A stretch of 64,000 nucleotides of DNA from Clostridium estertheticum (GTDB taxonomy: Bacteria; Bacillota; Clostridia; Clostridiales; Clostridiaceae): NCBI RefSeq assembly GCF_026650985.1, contig NZ_CP086239.1, positions 1,426,001 through 1,490,000 of the forward strand, written 5' to 3'. Made by a program: the position numbers and the translations under genes. This document shows positions 10,020 to 19,370 of this stretch, one piece after another. Position 1 is the first letter of the stretch, and each line of letters starts with the position of its first letter. Under the pieces are notes generated by a model. It had not been told where the DNA came from, did not search any database, and saw only the letters and a list, made by a program, of their open reading frames with translations.

Positions 10020-10082
10020 GTTAATTTAACTCTCCTCATATAATATAGCATGTAATTATTTGTATAAGAATGTATTACTATC

Positions 10083-10111
10083 ATGATATTGTAAATTTAA
10101 AATAATGTCAA
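10083..10111 (-). promoter_or_regulatory. Promoter of the rrf2-type gene
   Basis: -35 TTGACA (10106-10111), 17 bp spacer, -10 TATCAT (10083-10088), then about 60 bp to the ATG at 10019 with a GGAGAG ribosome site. It lacks a clear copy of the CATATATG element, so autoregulation through that element is not evident. Confidence 0.65.
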
Positions 10112-10221
10112 GCATTTGTTTATATGTATATTTCAACCTTTTAACCAATAAATTAAGGATACTATTTAAATATCACTCGGACAAAATCATCCATTAATAA
10201 TTAGTAATCTCACCTTTAAAT

Positions 10222-10644
10222 TTAATTTTCCCATATATCAATCCATTCTCCTCCGGTAATTTCCAGCATTTCGCTAGGTGTAACTTTAACAACATAATTT
10301 TTCATACCAGCACAAACTGATATATAATCATTCCCCTTCAATGAAATATCAATATAGACTTTCAAATCATTTTTCAATCCAAAAGGACTTAAGCCCCCTA
10401 CTGGATGCCCTGTAATTTCTCTTGTTTCATTCTTGGTTAACTTACTTGGACTTGCTTTAAAATAGTGCAAAAACTTCCCTACACTTATTTCTTTCTCCTT
10501 GTCAGTTACAATTAGTATGATTTTTTCCTTTATCTTAAAAGCTAATGTTTGTGAACCACATGTCTTTCTGTCAATAAAACAGTTTACGATTGAGCATTCT
10601 AATCCTCTACTTAAGAAGTCCTGTACCACATTGCCTATACTCAT
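10222..10644 (-). CDS. YbaK/EbsC-type aminoacyl-tRNA deacylase
   Basis: 140 residues, slightly short for a family usually near 155-160. It carries the family landmarks: FKIKEKIILIVTDKEKEI in the middle, the catalytic-lysine region FKASPSKLTKNE, TGHPVGGLSPFG and the C-terminal VTPSEMLEITGGEW. These proteins hydrolyse mischarged tRNAs, typically Cys-tRNA-Pro or Ala-tRNA-Pro. It lies downstream of a metY remnant and a SAM-I riboswitch. Deacylation of Cys- or homocysteine-like mischarged tRNA would make sense in a sulfur regulon, but this is inference. A 5' remnant of a second copy occurs at 7240-7299. Confidence 0.85.
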   Translation of the reverse strand: MSIGNVVQDFLSRGLECSIVNCFIDRKTCGSQTLAFKIKEKIILIVTDKEKEISVGKFLHYFKASPSKLTKNETREITGHPVGGLSPFGLKNDLKVYIDISLKGNDYISVCAGMKNYVVKVTPSEMLEITGGEWIDIWEN

Positions 10645-10690
10645 CTTTTTTTCCTTTCATTAAAATATATTTAAATTATTTAAATTAAAT

Positions 10691-10861
10691 TCATTTACTA
10701 TGTTTGAATAGATATTCTCTAAGGCTTGATGCATGATCTGAATTTTTAAAAACATAATAAGCTGTTTCATAAATTGAGTCAGAAATTACTCCCGCAGTAG
10801 TCTCTGTGGTCTCCCCTTCATATAATTGTAATGGTTCAAAACCAATTTCTTCTTCAAACAT
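10691..10861 (-). pseudogene. Truncated, diverged metY 5' remnant (56 codons)
   Basis: A minus-strand ATG at 10861, with AGGAG upstream, opens a 56-residue frame ending in TGA at 10691. It aligns with MetY residues 1-47: FEEEIGFEPLQLYEG matches [15 protein letters not shown], and then SIYETAYYVFKNSDHASSL matches [19 protein letters not shown]. The rest of metY is missing. It sits directly under a SAM-I riboswitch and ahead of ybaK, so it is either debris of the duplication or a short translated leader. An overlapping frame at 10786-10971 is a shadow. Confidence 0.75.
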
Positions 10862-10956
10862 AATATAATCTCCTTTCTAATTTTTATAAGGCATAAATTT
10901 ATATAATAAAAATATTTTCTTCTAATATAACTAAATCTCCACTGTTTTGGGTAAGA

Positions 10957-11145
10957 AAAAGCTGCCCTCACATAAGGAGAGCAGCATAATTAACTTTAAT
11001 AGACAAGATAATTGTCCAATAAAATTTGCTAACATCCTTATCTTTCAGATTTTATAATCGGATGGAATTGACACCATTGCATTTTTTTGAAAATGCTGGT
11101 TGTCGGGTATCATCGGGCCAGTCCCTCTACCTCTCTTGATAAGTC
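10957..11145 (-). promoter_or_regulatory. SAM-I riboswitch before the metY remnant and ybaK
   Basis: The minus-strand aptamer (about 11030-11145) has CTTATCAAGAGAGGTAGAG, GGGACTGGCCCGATG, ACCCGACAACCAGC and a closing GATAAGGATG. The terminator at 10957-10990 has arms GCTGCTCTCC and GGGCAGC around a TTATGTGA loop. It is the duplicate of the riboswitch at 7366-7551 and also starts about 28 bp after a metY stop, so it is internal to the metY2 transcript. Confidence 0.92.
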
Positions 11146-11172
11146 ATATTTAGTTTTAAATAATACTTTGTA

Positions 11173-12480
<1,308 letters not shown>

Positions 12481-12547
12481 TTATTTTTGATTTTAATATT
12501 TTGTATGATAAAAATACCGCTATGATTTAAAACTTTTAAATAAAATA

Positions 12548-12702
12548 AAATCCCCCTATAGGCTAGCTATAGAAGGACTCTTCCCCAATCTATTAGCTTC
12601 CCATCTTCAAGGTTTAAACCTACTGGAATTAGCACCTATATATTAAATTAGGTTGCCGGGTTTCATAGGGCCAGTCCCTCCACCACTCTTGATAAGAAGT
12701 TT
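12548..12702 (-). promoter_or_regulatory. SAM-I riboswitch of metY2
   Basis: The aptamer (about 12590-12702) matches that of metY1, with GGGACTGGCCCTATG, ACCCGGCAACCT and TTCCAGTAGGTTTAAACC. The terminator at 12548-12580 keeps the GCTAGCC loop region, but its 5' arm (CTTCTATAG) pairs less well than in the metY1 leader. Confidence 0.94.
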
Positions 12703-12779
12703 TTATTTAGTTGTACTTTTCATATTATTCGCTATGATTATAAATTGTTTTATACTTACTTTAAGTATTACAAATCGTT

Positions 12780-12837
12780 AATACCTAGTATTCATATATG
12801 TTATTATTATAATATTACTATTTTAATATAATGTCAA
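12780..12837 (-). promoter_or_regulatory. metY2 promoter with CATATATG element
   Basis: -35 TTGACA (12832-12837), 17 bp spacer, -10 TATTAT (12809-12814). The element CATATATGAATACTAGGTAT occupies 12780-12802, starting a few bases after the -10. It contains an AATAC-TAG-GTATT inverted repeat. Confidence 0.75.
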
Positions 12838-12918
12838 GTATATTTTTCATTTTTTTGTAAATAAATGAATGAATTCACAATAAATTATTTCATCAACCCA
12901 GGTGATGATAGTTAATGC

Positions 12919-14073
12919 TTAATTTTCACTCAATTGCTCAATTAAGCTTCTAAAATACTTACTGTTTTCAATAATATCTGGTCCATGCTTAAATAGCCCT
13001 CCACCAATTAGAAATATTACATCATTTCCATACACTTTTAGTGATTCTGGAATACTTTCAAGACTCATTCCTCCTGCCGGACATGGAAAAATGTTTTTTA
13101 AGTTTCCAATTTTTTCTTCACAAGCATGTGCAATGCTTACACATTCCTCTCGAGTAAATGAAAAGCGTCCTCCAAAGTTTGGATATATAGTAGCATCAGC
13201 GCCAGCCAATCGAGCAATTTGTCCAAAAAGTGCCTGGTGAGAAATACCATTATTGCTCATGACATAACTTCCTTGGAAAGCCGGATGAGATATAATCGGA
13301 AGAGCAATGTGATCATCCTCTGCAATATCCTTCATAATATCTAACCCTGTGAGCCCAGGTGAAATAAGTAGTCCACCAGCTCCTAATTTTTTTGCCTTTA
13401 AGGCTCTTTTTACAACTTCACTGCTACCACTTGTAATATTCGGCATATATATTGATTTATACCCAGTTTCATTATTGGCCTTTTGAACAGCCTCAGAGCA
13501 AAGTTTTACTCTTTCCTCAAAAGGTGAGAAAGCTTGATTTGAAATTCCGTGATCATCTTTTATTATATCAATTCCTCCAAGCGCAAACTTGTAGGCTAAC
13601 TCTGCCAATTCTTTATTTGTAAGCCCTAGAGGCTTGAGTGCAGTAAATAGCAACGGCCGTTTTTTTACTCCTAAAAGTTCTCGAAGGCCTTCTCTTCCAA
13701 ACCTTGGACCTTTGAAGCTTTTTAATATAACTTCAGGCAGTTCTAGTCTTTCAACTCTTATACCAGGTTTTAAACTGATGTTTCCAAATACAATATTTAA
13801 AAACTGTGTGAATTCATTTGCGGTCCCTTCTGCAGGGTAACTTATTGATGTTTTAAAGCTTTCACTATCATAAGGTTCAAATGACTCTATTCTACCTACA
13901 ATATTATCTGCAATCAAGCCTTCAGGCACCAATTCACCAGGAAATTCAACTGTCTGTTCAAGGCAAATATCTCTTGCCATTGCATAAGATTCATCTTTAC
14001 TTCCCCAAATCTTATATATTACAATAAACCTTTCACAAGGCACCTTTAATTTACTTTCACCTGAAAAAAACAT
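12919..14073 (-). CDS. RuBisCO-like protein (form IV), probable methylthioribulose-phosphate isomerase
   Basis: 384 residues of the RuBisCO large-subunit fold. Lys147 in TALKPLG matches RuBisCO Lys175. The magnesium/carbamate motif is GGIDIIKDDHG: Lys172 and Asp173 are conserved, Asp174 replaces Glu204, and His175 follows. ISHPAFQGSY holds the loop histidine. The loop-6 lysine region is not conserved, so CO2 fixation is excluded. Known RLPs act as enolase in the Bacillus methionine salvage pathway, or as the 5-methylthioribulose 1-phosphate isomerase of Rhodospirillum rubrum. Here it is the last gene of the mtnK-mtnA-transketolase operon, with no mtnX/mtnB/mtnD nearby, so an isomerase role is favoured by inference. 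Confidence 0.85.
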   Translation of the reverse strand: MFFSGESKLKVPCERFIVIYKIWGSKDESYAMARDICLEQTVEFPGELVPEGLIADNIVGRIESFEPYDSESFKTSISYPAEGTANEFTQFLNIVFGNISLKPGIRVERLELPEVILKSFKGPRFGREGLRELLGVKKRPLLFTALKPLGLTNKELAELAYKFALGGIDIIKDDHGISNQAFSPFEERVKLCSEAVQKANNETGYKSIYMPNITSGSSEVVKRALKAKKLGAGGLLISPGLTGLDIMKDIAEDDHIALPIISHPAFQGSYVMSNNGISHQALFGQIARLAGADATIYPNFGGRFSFTREECVSIAHACEEKIGNLKNIFPCPAGGMSLESIPESLKVYGNDVIFLIGGGLFKHGPDIIENSKYFRSLIEQLSEN

Positions 14074-14097
14074 TTTTTTTGCCCTCCTGTATTTAAT

Positions 14098-15105
14098 TTA
14101 AAGAGCTTCAGCTTTTGCCTTGCTATGAACATCAACAATATAGGCATCAGTTAACTCTTCTTCTTTTATGTTCAAATTCTTTCCTATTACTTTCTCAATT
14201 TCACTTATAAGAGCCATCGCATCCAAACCATATTCCTTCATTAAATATTGTTTGCTAGCTCCATGAACAAAAGTATCTTTTATTCCTATTTTTGTAAGTT
14301 TTTTACCTAACCCAACTTCAGCCAACTTTTCTGAAATTATTGTACCAAGGCCTCCAGTAATAGAATGATTCTCCATAGTTATAACACCGTATTTAGATTT
14401 TGAAATTGCTTCTAAAACGGATTCATCGCTGAATGGTTTTAATGTAGAAATATGCAAATGATGTATAGAAACACCCTTTGATTTTAATGCTTTTGAAGCA
14501 CGCATTGCCTCCTCAGTACATATACCACTTGTTAATAGTACAATATCTGTACCTTCACTAATTACTCTTGCTTTACCAAACTGCATTGGCTGCGTAGAGG
14601 GGAATAATCTTGGCATTTCTCCTCTTAATATTCTTATGTATACCGGACCGTTTATTGAATCTGCTACATCTAGCACTGATTCCACATCCGTTGCATCCCC
14701 GCATTCTAAGATAGTCATATTAGGAAGAGATCTCATAACAGATATATCTTCTATTGCTTGATGAGTTGCCCCACCGGGAGTCATTATACCTGGTAAAAAT
14801 CCAAACATTTTAACTGGCAAATTAGGATAAGCTATTGACATAGCTATTTGATCATAGGCTCTTCTATATATGAAAACCGCAAAAGTGTGCACAAATGGCT
14901 TGAAGCCTTCACGGGCTAACCCTCCAGCAAAGCTCATCATATTTTGTTCTGCTATCCCCATCGAAAAGAATCTCTCAGGATATGTGTCCCTAAATAAATC
15001 TATTTCTGTTGAACTTGTTAAATCTGCTGAAAGTACTAATACTTCCGGTTTATCTTTAGCCCATTTAACTAAATTCTTTGAATGTACTTTAGTTTGAATT
15101 TTCAT
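14098..15105 (-). CDS. Split transketolase, C-terminal subunit
   Basis: 335 residues comprising the pyrimidine-binding and C-terminal domains of transketolase. The catalytic glutamate lies in MGIAEQNMMSFAGGLAREG, followed by HTFAVFIYRRAYDQI, and the C-terminal domain begins with VVLLTSGI-type residues. It starts 11 bp from the N-terminal subunit stop, so the two form a heteromer. Split transketolases transfer two-carbon ketol units using thiamine diphosphate. In this SAM-controlled methylthioribose operon, the substrate may be a methylthio-ketose phosphate such as methylthioxylulose 5-phosphate rather than an ordinary sugar phosphate. That is my inference from context. Confidence 0.88.
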   Translation of the reverse strand: MKIQTKVHSKNLVKWAKDKPEVLVLSADLTSSTEIDLFRDTYPERFFSMGIAEQNMMSFAGGLAREGFKPFVHTFAVFIYRRAYDQIAMSIAYPNLPVKMFGFLPGIMTPGGATHQAIEDISVMRSLPNMTILECGDATDVESVLDVADSINGPVYIRILRGEMPRLFPSTQPMQFGKARVISEGTDIVLLTSGICTEEAMRASKALKSKGVSIHHLHISTLKPFSDESVLEAISKSKYGVITMENHSITGGLGTIISEKLAEVGLGKKLTKIGIKDTFVHGASKQYLMKEYGLDAMALISEIEKVIGKNLNIKEEELTDAYIVDVHSKAKAEAL

Positions 15106-15116
15106 GTATGTCCTCC

Positions 15117-16043
15117 TTACCTTGCACTCTTATTAATTTTTTTATATTCTATTCTATAAGTTTCTCGTTCCTCTTCACTGTTAAATCTTACGTAATGAAG
15201 TTTCGGAATTCGCTTCTTCAAAATATCAATATCTCTACAGGGGTCTGTATCACAAAGTATAAAGGTAGGCCTTCCATCAGGTTTCAGCTTTCCAAGAGCA
15301 GCCAAAACATCAACATTGTGCCCATCCACTCTGAATACTCTTGCTCCAAAAGCTTCCAATCTCTTATCAAAGGGCTCTATGTTCATAACTGTCGTCATCT
15401 TACCATCACATTGATAGCCATTTATATCTACATAAGCCAGCATATTATCCAACTTGTGATATGACATAGACTGAACAGCTTCCCAAAACTGACCTGTCTG
15501 GCACTCACCATCAGATAAAAATAAGACTACTCTTCCAGTCTCATTCTTTAGCTTTCTTGCTAATGCAATACCTGCAGCCTGACTTATTCCTTGTCCTAAT
15601 GATCCCGTCATGATCTCCAGTCCTGGCGAGTGCTCAGCGCCAATCATTTCCACTACACCACCGTCTTTGTTAAATTCATCTAACCCATTTTCGACCATCC
15701 TGCCAACCTGAATTAGCGTTGTATATAGCACCAATGAGTATTGTGAAGGTGAGAGAATAAATCTATCATATGTTTTTGATTTACTACCATTAAATGCTGC
15801 ACCTGTGAAGTAGCTATCATTATTGGGTCCAGGAACACCTGGAAAATCTCCAGGTACTAATGGTCCTTTTAACTTCTCTATGTTTAATATGTTTAAATAC
15901 AATGTTGCGAATATCTCTGCTGACGAACATGCCTGGCTTAGATATCCTCCATTATTCTTTATTGTATGTTCCATAACACGACGCCTTATTCCAGCTGCAG
16001 CATTATATATTTCCTGTTGCCATGTTAATTTTAATTTTGTCAT
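15117..16043 (-). CDS. Split transketolase, N-terminal (TPP-binding) subunit
   Basis: 308 residues. The thiamine diphosphate motif runs SDGECQTGQFWEA to DINGYQ (DG(E)-x~28-N). Upstream are SLGQGISQAAGIALARK and GAEHSPGLE, matching the TPP half of split transketolases, and TFILCDTD takes the place of the usual TKKGKG-type segment. It partners the adjacent C-terminal subunit. No ordinary pentose-phosphate gene is nearby; the neighbours are mtnA upstream and an RLP downstream. Apulose-phosphate split transketolases are relatives also found with RLPs, but mtnK/mtnA and the SAM riboswitch favour methionine-derived substrates here. Confidence 0.88.
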   Translation of the reverse strand: MTKLKLTWQQEIYNAAAGIRRRVMEHTIKNNGGYLSQACSSAEIFATLYLNILNIEKLKGPLVPGDFPGVPGPNNDSYFTGAAFNGSKSKTYDRFILSPSQYSLVLYTTLIQVGRMVENGLDEFNKDGGVVEMIGAEHSPGLEIMTGSLGQGISQAAGIALARKLKNETGRVVLFLSDGECQTGQFWEAVQSMSYHKLDNMLAYVDINGYQCDGKMTTVMNIEPFDKRLEAFGARVFRVDGHNVDVLAALGKLKPDGRPTFILCDTDPCRDIDILKKRIPKLHYVRFNSEEERETYRIEYKKINKSAR

Positions 16044-16059
16044 AATTTACACCTCATTC

Positions 16060-17130
16060 TTAAAATATTTTAGAAAGATTTTCCTCATAAGGGGGATAGA
16101 CTATACCTTTTTCTGTAATAATTGCAGTTATTATTTTATTATCTGTAACATCAAAACATGGATTATAGGTTTTAACTCCTTCTGGAGCCATAGGTTTTGA
16201 ATACCACTTAGAAGTTATTTCTTCTCCACTACGTAATTCTATATCAATTTCATCACCATTTTTACATTTTAGATCTATAGTTGATAATGGTGCACATACA
16301 TAAAAAGGTATATTATAATACTTTGCTAATATGGCAACACCAGACGTTCCTATTTTATTTGCTACATCCCCATTGGCAGCAATCCTATCACAGCCTACTA
16401 ATACAGCTTGAATCTTTCCCTGCTTCATAACTATGGAAGCCATATTGTCACATATAAGTGTTACATCAACACTTGCTTCTTTAAGTTCCCATGCAGTAAG
16501 CCTTGCTCCCTGAAGTAATGGTCTTGTTTCATCTGCAAATACCTTAAAATCGTACCCTCTAGCATTGCCAATATAAATTGGTGCTAAAGCTGTACCTAGC
16601 CTAGCTGTTGCTATTGTCCCCGCATTACAATGAGTAAGTATTCCCCAGCCTGGCTGAAGTAATGATAATGTATTATTACCAATAGCTTCACATACATGTG
16701 CATCCTCAAAATGAATTTTTTCAGCCTCATCCTTAAGATTGACTTTTATTTGTGCTATCTCTTTATGTTTTTCAGCATTTAATCTATTTTCCATCCTATC
16801 TAATGCCCAAAATAAATTTACAGCTGTAGGTCTTGCAGATGCAAGATAGTCTTTGCCTTTTTTAAAATCTACAAATAAATTTTCGAATGAAGTAGCACTA
16901 GAAGCTTTAGTCCATAGGTATATTCCAAAAGCTGCTGTTATACCTATAGCTGGCGCTCCTCTTACCCTCAAAGAATGTATTGCCTCCCATATATCTTCAA
17001 GTTTTTTAACTTCTAAAAATATTTTTTCATTTGGAAGCAATGTTTGATCTAAAATTATTAAGGTATTATTGCAATCGTCAAGCTTTACCGATTCAATGAA
17101 TGTAATACCTAAATCATAATATTTATCCAT
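16060..17130 (-). CDS. mtnA: S-methyl-5-thioribose-1-phosphate isomerase
   Basis: 356 residues, full length for MtnA. Family signatures are LRVRGAPAIGITAAFG near residue 54, ILTHCNAGTIATA with the catalytic cysteine, FADETRPLLQGARLTAWEL, and the catalytic aspartate in VLVGCDRIAANGDVANKIGT. It converts 5-methylthioribose 1-phosphate to 5-methylthioribulose 1-phosphate. It lies 13 bp after mtnK and just before the split transketolase genes. The aldolase (Ald2) or dehydratase (MtnB) that usually acts next is not in this window, and the RLP and transketolase sit in that place. Confidence 0.95.
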   Translation of the reverse strand: MDKYYDLGITFIESVKLDDCNNTLIILDQTLLPNEKIFLEVKKLEDIWEAIHSLRVRGAPAIGITAAFGIYLWTKASSATSFENLFVDFKKGKDYLASARPTAVNLFWALDRMENRLNAEKHKEIAQIKVNLKDEAEKIHFEDAHVCEAIGNNTLSLLQPGWGILTHCNAGTIATARLGTALAPIYIGNARGYDFKVFADETRPLLQGARLTAWELKEASVDVTLICDNMASIVMKQGKIQAVLVGCDRIAANGDVANKIGTSGVAILAKYYNIPFYVCAPLSTIDLKCKNGDEIDIELRSGEEITSKWYSKPMAPEGVKTYNPCFDVTDNKIITAIITEKGIVYPPYEENLSKIF

Positions 17131-17143
17131 AATACACCTTCTA

Positions 17144-18370
17144 TTAGTTTATATTATTCTCAAATTCTTTTACTATCTTTATAAAATCTGCACCGGTTTT
17201 AAAAATTTCCCTGCTCATAATGAATTTTTTACCTGACGAAAGACAAATTTTTTCTGCCCTTGCTCTCTTTTCAATATTATTTATTGATGTTATATCTTTA
17301 ACGTGGGCAAGGCCTATTATTCTTCTGCATAACTCACATCCTGTAATTGCGGCAGTATCTTTTAAAATATTACCAATGTAATATTCCTTAAATCCCTTAT
17401 AGTTTGCAGTTTCTTCAGTAACCCTTTCTATCCAAAGAGCATTAAACTTAAATATAAATAAATCCACTACTTGCACAATAGTTTCCTCAAGCCACTCCTT
17501 ATATTCTTTCTTTTCATAAAGATCGTCTATGGTAGCCTCTGCATTTTCATATGCAAAGATTAAGTTTCCAATAAGATTACCAAGATCATACCCCGCTGGT
17601 CCATAGAATGCGAATTCAGGATCAATTACCTTTGTAGGATTTTCTTTAACGAATATGGAACCAGTATGGAGATCACCGTGAATAAGTGATTGAGCATTAG
17701 TCATAAATTCAAATTTTAGCTTGGCAGTTTCTAAAAGTAGCTTTTCATCGCCCCAAAGCTCTTTCTGCGCGAACTCTCTTGTTGTATCTATAACATCATT
17801 TCTTGTACAATCATAAAAAGGCTCTGTATATACAAGGTCCTCTGTTATTTCACATAAATCTGGATTAATAAAGTTTTTAATTAGCTCTTTCTTATCCTTA
17901 TGGTTCATTACTACATCAGAAGTTAAAAGCAATGTATTAACAATAAATGTAGTAATGTGATCAGCAAATAAAGGGAATTTTTTATGATCTATAAGAGCTT
18001 GTCGCATTATTACATGATCTGAAAGATCTTCCATTGCAGTGCAGTTCATAATGGAATCATAATTGTATACTTTAGGTACAAAACCTTCTGCTAATGTATA
18101 CTGAAGTTTTAATATATCGCTCTCTATTCTGTTGCGGTCCGGAGATACATTAAATTCATCAGATATCCTAGCGAATGGCCCTGCCTGTTTTATAATAATG
18201 GATTTCTCTGACTTTGAATCAATAATTCTAAAAACATAATTTAAATTTCCGTCTCCAATTTCCTTGCAGCTAAGATCAGCATCTAAATCAAAGTAATTCA
18301 ATACTGAGGTTGCATAGTCTAGTGCCTGTATCTCATTCATAGTAAAATAGCCCTCTGTAAAAATCGACAT
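17144..18370 (-). CDS. mtnK: S-methyl-5-thioribose kinase
   Basis: 408 residues. MtnK hallmarks are IGDGNLNYVFRI near residue 42, IIKQAGPFARI with the ATP-binding lysine, the Brenner-type LIHGDLHTGSIFV with catalytic Asp, and VIDPEFAFYGPAGYDLGN with the metal-binding Asp. It phosphorylates methylthioribose at C1. A GGGGGAG site precedes the ATG at 18370. An alternative ATG ten codons in is possible but less well placed. It follows a ribose-type ABC importer, so the operon is equipped to take up methylthioribose (or a precursor) and trap it as the phosphate. Confidence 0.95.
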   Translation of the reverse strand: MSIFTEGYFTMNEIQALDYATSVLNYFDLDADLSCKEIGDGNLNYVFRIIDSKSEKSIIIKQAGPFARISDEFNVSPDRNRIESDILKLQYTLAEGFVPKVYNYDSIMNCTAMEDLSDHVIMRQALIDHKKFPLFADHITTFIVNTLLLTSDVVMNHKDKKELIKNFINPDLCEITEDLVYTEPFYDCTRNDVIDTTREFAQKELWGDEKLLLETAKLKFEFMTNAQSLIHGDLHTGSIFVKENPTKVIDPEFAFYGPAGYDLGNLIGNLIFAYENAEATIDDLYEKKEYKEWLEETIVQVVDLFIFKFNALWIERVTEETANYKGFKEYYIGNILKDTAAITGCELCRRIIGLAHVKDITSINNIEKRARAEKICLSSGKKFIMSREIFKTGADFIKIVKEFENNIN

Positions 18371-18385
18371 ATTCTCCCCCCTAAA

Positions 18386-19369
18386 TTATTTTCTTCTCCA
18401 ATAGGTAAGTGTTAATGCAAAAGTCAATACAAGTCCTTTTACTATATCCATCATATAATAAGGAACTGATAACATAATAAGCCCGTTTTGAAGTATTCCA
18501 ATTAATATAGCTCCTGCAAAAGTACCCAGTGCATTTGGTTTACCAACACCACCTACTGAAAATCCTATATAGGCAGCAGCTACAGCATCCATAAGATATG
18601 GCGCTCCTGCATTTACTTCTGCTGTCTGTATTCTTGCGGCCAAAATTATGCCTCCTATTGCTGCAAATAACGCAGAAAGTAAATATGCATACATTTTATA
18701 CTTATTTACTGGTATGCCCGAAAGTCTAGCCGCTTCTATATTTCCACCTATTACATACATATATCTTCCATGCTTGGTTTTTGTAAGAAATATGTGAACT
18801 ACAATAATTATAATAAGCATTATTACTATTATCCATGGTACTTGGCCAAGTTTTACAAAAAAATCTGGTATATTACCACTGGCAAAAGTCCCGTTTGGCA
18901 TAACCATGTTCCGAGATATAGTCGCTCCTCTTGTATAAGTTAATGCTACTCCTTGAAAGATGAACATAGTCGCAAGTGTTAACAACATATCGGGTATTTT
19001 CATCTTTACTATTAATATTGAATTTATTAACCCTATAAAAACTCCTGCAGCTAGCGCAATTGTAATTGACTTCCATGTTACTTGATTGTGCCAAACAAAC
19101 ATTGATAAAACTACCGCATTTGCCACTGAAGCAATAGAACCTACTGACAGATCGAAACCACCTACTGTAAGAGAAATAGTAATACCAATAGCTATTATTG
19201 CTACTATTGAAATAGAACGTAGAATATTAACTATATTGGATGGCTGCAAAAAGTTTTTCTGTGCGACTCCGAATATTAATATTAGTAAAAATATAATTAC
19301 TAATGTTCCATACTTGTATAAAAAATCAAAAAATTCGAATTTCTTTTTTACTTTACTATCCAAACTCAT
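18386..19369 (-). CDS. Ribose-type sugar ABC importer, permease
   Basis: About 327 residues from the ATG at 19369, which follows GGGGCAAGTAGC at the ATPase stop; an upstream in-frame ATG at 19429 lies inside the ATPase gene and is less likely. It is strongly hydrophobic with about ten membrane segments. The RbsC-type signature lies in GITISLTVGGFDLSVGSIAS, and GGNIEAARLSGIPVNKYK is the coupling region. It partners the ATPase and the binding protein directly upstream. The location between metNIQ and mtnK suggests methylthioribose or a related thio-pentose as substrate, which is inferred. Confidence 0.88.
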   Translation of the reverse strand: MSLDSKVKKKFEFFDFLYKYGTLVIIFLLILIFGVAQKNFLQPSNIVNILRSISIVAIIAIGITISLTVGGFDLSVGSIASVANAVVLSMFVWHNQVTWKSITIALAAGVFIGLINSILIVKMKIPDMLLTLATMFIFQGVALTYTRGATISRNMVMPNGTFASGNIPDFFVKLGQVPWIIVIMLIIIIVVHIFLTKTKHGRYMYVIGGNIEAARLSGIPVNKYKMYAYLLSALFAAIGGIILAARIQTAEVNAGAPYLMDAVAAAYIGFSVGGVGKPNALGTFAGAILIGILQNGLIMLSVPYYMMDIVKGLVLTFALTLTYWRRK

Positions 19370-19370
19370 G

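Noticed and set aside
10786-10971. A 61-residue open frame on the minus strand
   Set aside because: It overlaps the metY remnant in another frame, lacks a ribosome site and is not similar to any family I know.
12919-16043. D-apionate/apiose catabolism, where RLPs and split transketolases are also found
   Set aside because: mtnK and mtnA lie immediately upstream, the operon begins with metNIQ and is headed by a SAM-I riboswitch. No apiose dehydrogenase, isomerase or kinase genes are seen.
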